Shown piece after piece: positions 16,377 to 21,601 of a stretch of 21,601 nt of DNA. The position numbers and the translations under genes were made by a program. The DNA is from an uncultured Mucispirillum sp. (GTDB taxonomy: Bacteria; Chrysiogenota; Deferribacteres; Deferribacterales; Mucispirillaceae). The stretch's first letter is position 1, and each line of letters opens with the position of its first letter. Location of the stretch: contig CALADT010000163.1 in the NCBI GenBank assembly GCA_937890655.1, forward strand, positions 1-21,601, read 5' to 3'. The notes under the pieces are model-generated. The model ran no database searches, was not told the DNA's origin, and was given only the letters and a program-made list of their open reading frames with translations.

Positions 16377-17531
16377 TTAACTCCCTAATTTACCTGCTAA
16401 ATCTTTTAATTCAGCAACTTTATTTGTATCTTCCCATGAAAATTCATTTCTTCCAAAATGGCCATAACTAGCTGTTTTTTGGAAAATTGGTTTTCTTAAA
16501 TCTAATGCTGAAATAAGCCCTTTTGGAGTTAAATCAAAAACTTTGCTAACTATTTTTTCTATTTCAGCTTCTGGTATAACGCTTGTTCCAAAAGTATTAA
16601 CCATAATAGATACAGGTTCACTAACACCAATAGCATAAGCTAATTGCACTTCACATCTTTTAGCAAGGTTAGCAGCTACAATATTTTTTGCTACCCATCT
16701 TGCACCATAAGCTGCAGAACGGTCCACTTTTGTAGAGTCTTTACCTGAAAAAGCACCACCACCATGACGACCCATGCCACCATATGTATCAACAATGATT
16801 TTTCTACCAGTTAAACCACAATCACCCATAGGACCGCCTATAACAAAACGTCCTGTTGGGTTAATATGGAAAATAGTTTCTTTTTCATTAAATAATTTTT
16901 CTGGCATAACAGGTTTTATAACTTTTTCTATTACTTCAGATTTTAATTGTTCCATAGGAACACTATCAGAATGTTGAGAAGAAACTACAACAGTATGAAC
17001 TTTTACAGGTTCAAAACCATTATATTCAATAGTAACTTGTGATTTACCATCAGGACGAAGGTAATCTAGCTCACCACTCTTACGAACTTCTGATAATTTC
17101 ATTGTAATTTTATGTGCAAGCATAATTGGTAAAGGCATAAGTTCTGGTGTTTCATCACAAGCATAACCAAACATTAAGCCTTGGTCTCCTGCACCACCAG
17201 TATCTACACCCATTGCAATATCTGGAGATTGATGATTAATTGTAGATATAACACCACAAGTTTCATAATCAAAGCCATATTTTGCTCTAGTATAACCTAT
17301 ACCTGAAATTGTATCTCTAACAATAGCAGGAATATCCACATAAGTTTTAGTTGTAACTTCACCAGAAACAATAACAAGGCCTGTTGTTAGCATAGTTTCG
17401 CAGGCAACACGGCTAAATGGGTCGTCTTTAAGCATCGCATCAAGAACGGCATCAGAAATCTGGTCTGCCATTTTATCAGGATGACCTTCTGTAACAGATT
17501 CTGATGTAAATAAGTAATTACGATTATTCAT
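16377..17531 (-). CDS. metK: S-adenosylmethionine synthetase
   Basis: This makes S-adenosylmethionine from methionine and ATP. From ATG 17531 it has 384 residues, the normal family length, and begins directly with LFTSESVTEGHPDK. An open frame continues upstream to 17606, but those codons overlap the DUF465 gene and do not resemble MetK. The diagnostic GAGDQGLMFGYA is at 113-124 and the P-loop-like GGGAFSGKDSTKVDRS lies near 255-270, with KPV/PTGRFVIGGP blocks between. An AAGGAG lies 12 bases before the ATG, a longer spacing than usual. It sits 31 nt after the DUF465 gene and 4 nt before ahcY. Confidence 0.95.
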   Translation of the reverse strand: MNNRNYLFTSESVTEGHPDKMADQISDAVLDAMLKDDPFSRVACETMLTTGLVIVSGEVTTKTYVDIPAIVRDTISGIGYTRAKYGFDYETCGVISTINHQSPDIAMGVDTGGAGDQGLMFGYACDETPELMPLPIMLAHKITMKLSEVRKSGELDYLRPDGKSQVTIEYNGFEPVKVHTVVVSSQHSDSVPMEQLKSEVIEKVIKPVMPEKLFNEKETIFHINPTGRFVIGGPMGDCGLTGRKIIVDTYGGMGRHGGGAFSGKDSTKVDRSAAYGARWVAKNIVAANLAKRCEVQLAYAIGVSEPVSIMVNTFGTSVIPEAEIEKIVSKVFDLTPKGLISALDLRKPIFQKTASYGHFGRNEFSWEDTNKVAELKDLAGKLGS

Positions 17532-17562
17532 TAACTTAATACACTCCTTTATAGTGTTATCT

Positions 17563-17781
17563 TTATTGGTATTGAGATAAAATTTGTTCCATTTTATCTT
17601 TACCAAGTAATTTTCTTCTTTTAATTTCTTTTATTTTAGTTTCTACTTCAGGTGGAAGATATTTTAAACTATATAGTGCCTCTAAATCCTGTTCTAAACG
17701 AATATGTTCATCAAATAGCTTTTTAAATTCAGCATTTTCTTTACTCACTTGTTCATAGAGTTCAAATTTGTCTTCAAACAT
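17563..17781 (-). CDS. YdcH/DUF465 family small protein
   Basis: This 72-residue, highly charged, probably helical protein has the pattern of the DUF465 (YdcH) family: a KLFDEHIRLEQDLEAL helix near 21-36, then ETKIKEIKRRKLLGKDKM near 46-63, where IKxxKxxKLxxKD is the family signature. The family consists of small cytoplasmic coiled-coil proteins of unknown function. AGGAG lies six bases before the ATG. It lies between rimI (9 nt) and metK (31 nt) in the same unit. Confidence 0.8.
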   Translation of the reverse strand: MFEDKFELYEQVSKENAEFKKLFDEHIRLEQDLEALYSLKYLPPEVETKIKEIKRRKLLGKDKMEQILSQYQ

Positions 17782-17790
17782 TATATTCTC

Positions 17791-18228
17791 CTATTTAATA
17801 TTAGAGTTTGGAGAAAGCACCATACGGTACGCATCCTTACCTACTCCATAGTAATCTGCAATAATAGAGTTTATTTCAAAACCATATATTTTATATAGCT
17901 GGATAGCCCCTTTATTGCTACAAGCCACTTCAAGATGCCATAAAACATCATTTCCATATAAATCCATAACATACTTTAAAAACTCGGTGCCTATGCCCTT
18001 TCTTCTATAATCATTATGGATAGCAATAGTTAAAAGCTCTGCTTCATTCCCTAACAACCAAGAAATAATATAACCAATAACTTTATTATCTATTTCATAC
18101 ACGTGTATATAAGAATAATCTTTATAAAACTCTGCCTCAATAGAAACCTTTTCCCAAGGGTTCTCAAAGGAAGAAATAGCAATTTCATAAATATTATCTA
18201 AATCTTCAATGGTTGCCTTTCTTATCAA
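17791..18228 (-). CDS. rimI: Ribosomal protein-alanine N-acetyltransferase (RimI, GNAT family)
   Basis: This 145-residue GNAT acetyltransferase probably modifies the N-terminal alanine of ribosomal protein S18 or similar proteins. MIRKATIEDLDNIYEIAISSF-like opening, FENPWEKVSIEAEF (substrate region), LLTIAIHNDYRRKGIG with the acetyl-CoA loop RRKGIG at 75-80, LEVACSNKGAIQLYKIYGFE and a final YYGVGKDAYRM all match RimI. The start is TTG 18228, inside the last 23 nt of tsaB, with no strong ribosome-binding site, so translation is probably coupled to tsaB. The tsaB-rimI pairing is common in bacteria and supports the call. Confidence 0.88.
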   Translation of the reverse strand: MIRKATIEDLDNIYEIAISSFENPWEKVSIEAEFYKDYSYIHVYEIDNKVIGYIISWLLGNEAELLTIAIHNDYRRKGIGTEFLKYVMDLYGNDVLWHLEVACSNKGAIQLYKIYGFEINSIIADYYGVGKDAYRMVLSPNSNIK

Positions 18229-18793
18229 GATTAAGCTCTGCTTCAGATTTTCTCAAGTAAATAGGCAAACATTCTGCACGAAAATCCCACAATTTACCAC
18301 TTTGCACAGCATAAGTTATATTTGGAAAGTAGGATTTACTATTATTTACAAGAGAATAATAATTTAAATTATTATCTATTTCTTTTAAATAAAATTCTGA
18401 AAAAACGTTATTTAAAAAATCATAATCCCTAACAGCATAAACACTACCTTTTAAAAGTGCTGCTGTTTTAACACTATTAACATCTAATGCAACTGCATGT
18501 ATATCAAGAGATGATATACCATATGCTTTTTTATGTAACCCCGAAGATAAACCTAAAACTAAAGCTACACCTATACGAACACCTGTAAAAGACCCTGGGC
18601 CTATTCCTGCATAAAATTCATCAATATCATTAATAGATATAGATGCTGCATTTAATACATTATCAAGCTGTTCTAAAAGTAATTCACTCATTTTTCTGCC
18701 AGCATATAAAACCTGACTTGCAATAATAGTATTATCAATAGAAACTACTATCACTAAGTAATCACTAGATGTATCTAATATTAAACGTGTCAT
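18206..18793 (-). CDS. tsaB: tRNA N6-threonylcarbamoyladenosine biosynthesis protein TsaB
   Basis: TsaB is the ASKHA-fold partner of TsaD in making t6A37 on ANN-decoding tRNAs. From ATG 18793 the protein has 195 residues, somewhat short for the family (about 230). It opens with MTRLILDTSSDYLVI, has a helix with MSELLLEQLDNVL, and carries the diagnostic GIGPGSFTGVRIGVALVLGL near 66-85. A TTG at 18829 would add 12 residues, but that stretch is the promoter. No ribosome-binding site precedes the ATG; the -10 box ends only six bases before it, so the message appears leaderless. tsaB is first in a run of eight minus-strand genes with gaps or overlaps of a few bases. tsaD and tsaE are not in view. 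Confidence 0.9.
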   Translation of the reverse strand: MTRLILDTSSDYLVIVVSIDNTIIASQVLYAGRKMSELLLEQLDNVLNAASISINDIDEFYAGIGPGSFTGVRIGVALVLGLSSGLHKKAYGISSLDIHAVALDVNSVKTAALLKGSVYAVRDYDFLNNVFSEFYLKEIDNNLNYYSLVNNSKSYFPNITYAVQSGKLWDFRAECLPIYLRKSEAELNLDKKGNH

Positions 18794-18799
18794 ATTAGT

Positions 18800-18829
18800 A
18801 TTATATACCCATTTAAAAACATAAGTCAA
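18800..18829 (-). promoter_or_regulatory. Near-consensus sigma70-type promoter of the tsaB operon
   Basis: On the minus strand TTGACT (18824-18829) is followed after 18 bp by a perfect TATAAT (18800-18805). The DNA upstream is a long A/T tract that could serve as an UP element. The expected transcription start falls on or next to the A of the tsaB ATG at 18793. Confidence 0.75.
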
Positions 18830-18969
18830 GAATGATAATAACTTTTTATTTATTTTTATTATTTTATTTTTATATTATATTGTTATTTTTATTAATATTA
18901 TATACCTTTTTAATTATTTGGCTATAAATTATTAAAACTATTAATTTATTATTTAAAAAAGATATAATA

Positions 18970-19004
18970 AAAAGACCCACTTATTTATATAAATGGGTCC
19001 TTTT
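18970..19004 (-). terminator. Intrinsic terminator of the hcp operon
   Basis: GACCCA (18974-18979) pairs with TGGGTC (18994-18999), and the stem continues after one C/A mismatch with four more A-T pairs around a 4 nt loop. On the minus strand it is followed by TTTTTATTAT. It lies just past the hemerythrin gene stop and separates the operon from the tsaB promoter. Confidence 0.85.
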
Positions 19005-19006
19005 AA

Positions 19007-19507
19007 TTATAAATATTTTTTTTCGTATTCCACTACTTCTATATCAAGTTTTTCAAATTCTTCTTTTGGAAGATTTCTTTCCCCAAAAGGGTATACAACA
19101 TTGTTTTCTTTATATACATGGCGACTAAGCAAATCACAATAAGCTAAAGCATGACATAGTATGTTTAACTTATTTTCATCACTTTGCTCTTTTTCATAGC
19201 TGTTTATAGCGTCTTCAAGAAAATTAACATGGTATCTTGCTAAATCATGTTCTATAAGCATACCATATTTAATTAGATTTTCAGCTTTTACACCTAATAT
19301 TTCAACCATAGATTTAAACAAAAGTTGTTCTTCTTTTTGGTGGTGCCTTTCATCTGCATAAGTTTTAATAAATTGCACGCTTTCTTTAAAGCTATTAATA
19401 TCAATTTTATTTTCTTTAACAAATTCGTTACACATAGAACGTAATTTTGATACAAATTTAACTATTTCTTCATGCTCATGCATTAATACTTCAACAATTC
19501 TGCTCAT
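19007..19507 (-). CDS. Hemerythrin-domain protein
   Basis: This 166-residue all-helical protein has the HHE pattern of a non-heme di-iron site. His10/His12 lie in LMHEHEEI, His55/His56 with Glu59 in ERHHQKEEQLLF, His87 and His93 in IEHDLARYHV, His119, and His130 with Glu134 in SRHVYKENNVVYPF. Such proteins bind or sense O2 or NO, or repair iron-sulfur centres after nitrosative damage (as in the RIC/YtfE relatives). It lacks the N-terminal ScdA domain of RIC and is closer to stand-alone bacterial hemerythrins. It starts 3 nt after the preceding gene's stop, with a poor ribosome-binding site, and is last in the unit with hcp, which supports a role against NO or oxygen. Confidence 0.86.
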   Translation of the reverse strand: MSRIVEVLMHEHEEIVKFVSKLRSMCNEFVKENKIDINSFKESVQFIKTYADERHHQKEEQLLFKSMVEILGVKAENLIKYGMLIEHDLARYHVNFLEDAINSYEKEQSDENKLNILCHALAYCDLLSRHVYKENNVVYPFGERNLPKEEFEKLDIEVVEYEKKYL

Positions 19508-19510
19508 ATT

Positions 19511-20125
19511 TTACACTTCTATTATTCTAAAAGTATTATTAGATATTCTACTGTATTCTATATTGAAACTACCATTAAAAAATCCTTTAAGCCACATATC
19601 TCTTAAATATAAGAAAGTTTCAATATCTAAACCTGATTCTTGATAATATGGTTCATGGGTTTCTAAATTAACTTCCCATATTACTTCTGAACCGTCCATA
19701 TTTTGCACAGTAACACCACCATCACAAGGCATACCATCAAGTAAATTCATATTTAAAAACTTAAATAATTCATCTACAACAATAATATCTGCACACTCAA
19801 GGCGTTTTTCTTCTCCTTGAGCAAAAAATATTTTACCAATTTTTGTAAGATACGATTTATCTTTATCTAAAATTAACTTAACACCGTATGCCATTCTTTT
19901 TTCTACTATTATAACTTGGTTATTAAGCCAATTATGTATAGCACTATGGTCAATAACACTTTCTAGTGGTGCAGTTTCATTTTCACCATATTTATTGGTT
20001 ATTTCTTCAGCAATATTATTAACACCAACTTCTTTACCATAAATTATTATATTATCTAATAACTTATTTTGAAGTTGTATTTTTTCATACATTATAAAAT
20101 GTATAGGGCCTAAAAAAGCACTCAT
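19511..20125 (-). CDS. Uncharacterised protein between hcp and the hemerythrin gene
   Basis: I recognise no named family. The 204-residue product has no signal peptide or membrane segment, so it is cytoplasmic. Visible features are an N-terminal FLGPIHFIMYEKIQLQNKL helix with His9, a DHSAIHNWLNNQVIIVEKR segment near 59-77 with His60, His64 and Glu75, Cys111, and a GMPCDGG turn at 131-137 with Cys134. A C-terminal aromatic-rich LYLRDMWLKGFFNG segment ends the fold. The clustered His/Glu of the first half could bind a metal or haem. The N-terminal pattern reminds me of unannotated proteins of other anaerobes, but that is recollection, not a search. GAGG lies five bases before the ATG. With 15 nt to hcp and 3 nt to the hemerythrin gene it is tightly co-transcribed, which points to a job in nitrosative or oxidative stress. 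Confidence 0.75.
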   Translation of the reverse strand: MSAFLGPIHFIMYEKIQLQNKLLDNIIIYGKEVGVNNIAEEITNKYGENETAPLESVIDHSAIHNWLNNQVIIVEKRMAYGVKLILDKDKSYLTKIGKIFFAQGEEKRLECADIIVVDELFKFLNMNLLDGMPCDGGVTVQNMDGSEVIWEVNLETHEPYYQESGLDIETFLYLRDMWLKGFFNGSFNIEYSRISNNTFRIIEV

Positions 20126-20140
20126 TTATACCTCACAATT

Positions 20141-21601
20141 TTATTGGTTTAATTTATTAAGCACATCATCTACTGATAGATTATGAACCTCACAGGCATC
20201 TTTTAAACTTTCTGCTTGAGAAGCTGGGCAGCCTAAACACATCATACCCATTTCTTTAAACACATTTTCTGCCTGTGGGTTATTTTTCAATATGTCAGAG
20301 ATAATCATATTTTTATTTATGCTCTTTTTTTTTACGTTTTCTCCAAAAAATAACTGTATATCATCATCTACTGTTGTAATGCCTGCAATACCAAAATTAT
20401 CCACAAGCACTTTTACCACATTAGGAGATAAAAACGCCGGTAAAGTTGGCCCTAAATGGATATTTTTAACACCTAAATGTAATAAAGCTAATAAAACAAT
20501 AGCTGCTTTTTGTTCATACCATGCAATATTATATATTATAGGTAAATCATTAATATCATCTAAACCAAAAACTTCTTTTAATTTTAATGCTATAACAGCA
20601 AGTGAATAAGAGTCGTTACACTGGCCTGCATCTAATACTCTAGGTATACCACCAATATCTCCAAGTTGTAATTTATTATATCTATATTTTGCACAACCTG
20701 CAGTTAAGATAATTGTATCTTCTGGAAGGTTTTCAGCAAATTCTGTGTAATAAGAACGGCTTTTATGTCTACCGTCGCAACCTGCCATTACAACGAATTT
20801 TTTCACAGCACCTTGTTTTAGAGCATCCACCACTTTATCTGCTAAAGATATTACTTGGTTATGAGCAAAACCACCAACTATTGTGCCTGTTTCAATTTCT
20901 TTTGGACTAGGGCATTTTTTAGCATGTTCTATAATTTTACTAAAATCTTTTTTCTCACCAATTTTACCTTCAATATAAGCACAGCCTTCAAAACCAACAG
21001 CACCAGTAGTATAAATTCTATCTTTATAACTTGCTTTTGGTGGAACAAGACAGTTAGTGGTTAAGAGAATAGGCCCATTAAATGTTTCAAAATCTTCTTT
21101 TTGATTCCACCATGCAGAACCATAGTTACCAACAAAATGGCTATATTTTTTAAACGCTGGGTAATAATGTGCAGGTAACATTTCAGAGTGAGTATATATA
21201 TCTACCCCTGTTCCTTCTGTTTGTTCTAAAAGCATTTCTAAATCTTTTAAATCATGGCCTGAAACTAAAATAGCAGGGTTATTTCTAACACCTAAATTAA
21301 CTTGAGTTATTTCTGGGTTACCATAGTTAGAAGTGTTAGCACCATCAAGAAGTGCCATAGTATCCACACCGAATTTACCTGTTTCTAAAGTAAGAGCTAT
21401 TAATTCATCAACTGTTTTTGATTTATCTAGTGTATCAGCTAGTGCTGATTGTAAAAATATATCAATAGATTCGTTTTCAGCTAATAAAGTATTTGCATGT
21501 TTTAAATAAGCAGCAAGGCCTTTTAAACCAAAAGTAATTAAAGCATTTAAACTTCTAATATCTTCATTTTCAATAGTTAAAAATGATGTGTGAATGGCAA
21601 C
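20141..21601 (-). CDS. hcp: Hybrid cluster protein (hydroxylamine reductase) with C-terminal DUF1858 domain, 5' end beyond the window
   Basis: The frame is open to the right edge, giving 487 codons; the N-terminus with its first iron-sulfur cysteines is outside. Hcp carries a 4Fe-2S-2O hybrid cluster and reduces hydroxylamine and NO, and in E. coli also drives protein S-nitrosylation. All ligands are visible: His in SGHDLKDLE, Glu in YTHSEMLP, Cys in TTNCLVPP, Cys in AGCDGR, Cys in TAGCAKYR, Cys in GQCNDS and Glu in WYEQKA. The ligand spacings of 24, 44, 28, 25 and 35 equal those of the Desulfovibrio protein (H244, E268, C312, C406, C434, C459, E494), with only the C312-C406 interval three shorter. 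After the Hcp fold, about 60 extra residues from MIISDILKNNP with CLGC and VDDVLNKLN form a DUF1858 domain. It is followed by two small genes and a terminator. Confidence 0.94.
   Translation of the reverse strand, partial: VAIHTSFLTIENEDIRSLNALITFGLKGLAAYLKHANTLLAENESIDIFLQSALADTLDKSKTVDELIALTLETGKFGVDTMALLDGANTSNYGNPEITQVNLGVRNNPAILVSGHDLKDLEMLLEQTEGTGVDIYTHSEMLPAHYYPAFKKYSHFVGNYGSAWWNQKEDFETFNGPILLTTNCLVPPKASYKDRIYTTGAVGFEGCAYIEGKIGEKKDFSKIIEHAKKCPSPKEIETGTIVGGFAHNQVISLADKVVDALKQGAVKKFVVMAGCDGRHKSRSYYTEFAENLPEDTIILTAGCAKYRYNKLQLGDIGGIPRVLDAGQCNDSYSLAVIALKLKEVFGLDDINDLPIIYNIAWYEQKAAIVLLALLHLGVKNIHLGPTLPAFLSPNVVKVLVDNFGIAGITTVDDDIQLFFGENVKKKSINKNMIISDILKNNPQAENVFKEMGMMCLGCPASQAESLKDACEVHNLSVDDVLNKLNQ

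Noticed and set aside
17532..17606. 25-codon N-terminal extension of metK
   Set aside because: It runs through the end of the DUF465 gene and does not resemble MetK; ATG 17531 gives the usual family length.
20292..20609. Open frame of 105 codons on the + strand
   Set aside because: Antisense to hcp, which is certain from its full ligand set.
1..21601. CRISPR arrays, tRNA or rRNA genes, insertion sequences, prophage genes
   Set aside because: No regular repeats, cloverleaf sequences, transposase or phage proteins, or flanking direct repeats were seen on either strand.

Overview
The window is AT-rich, with A/T-biased third codon positions and low-complexity intergenic DNA. It carries an ordinary bacterial gene set: bacterial-type AspRS with a GAD insert, HisRS, TsaB, FolK, Gram-negative lipoproteins and a phosphoethanolamine-transferase relative, the last implying an outer membrane. 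Hcp, a hemerythrin and aspartate ammonia-lyase suggest an anaerobe or microaerophile that uses fumarate and meets NO. A host-associated member of the Deferribacterota (Mucispirillum-like) fits the low GC and gene content. That is inference from composition and gene content; no search was possible.

Left part (1-7196). aspA, cut by the left edge, reads leftward. After a 363 bp AT-rich divergent gap, a degenerate phosphoethanolamine-transferase gene reads rightward. It is broken by one in-frame TAA and overlaps a DUF985 cupin gene by 22 nt. An AEC-family transporter converges on it from the right. Beyond that transporter's divergent promoter region lie a secreted PepSY-like protein with a strong terminator, and two tandem substrate-binding lipoproteins of the ABC_sub_bind (TrpX-like) family. 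Those two also end at a terminator and have no ATPase or permease beside them.

Middle (7197-9400). A gene-free AT-rich stretch of about 0.6 kb is followed, on the minus strand, by a LOG-type phosphoribohydrolase and a LysM lipoprotein with its own promoter and terminator.

Right part (9404-18829). This is a long, tightly packed minus-strand block. In transcription order it is tsaB, rimI, a YdcH/DUF465 gene, metK, ahcY, a Lpd-like flavoprotein lacking the redox cysteines, plsC-like and folK; then, behind a second promoter, hisS and aspS. It combines tRNA t6A modification, protein N-acetylation, the SAM/SAH methyl cycle, phospholipid acylation, folate synthesis and aminoacylation. The tsaB promoter sits so close to the ATG that the operon mRNA is probably leaderless. 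The AspRS has the His/Gly pair typical of non-discriminating enzymes.

Right end (19007-21601). A minus-strand operon encodes Hcp (5' end outside the window) fused to a C-terminal DUF1858 domain, then an uncharacterised 204-residue protein, then a hemerythrin-domain protein, and ends at a terminator. It looks like a nitrosative/oxidative stress module whose middle gene is the best candidate here for something undescribed.
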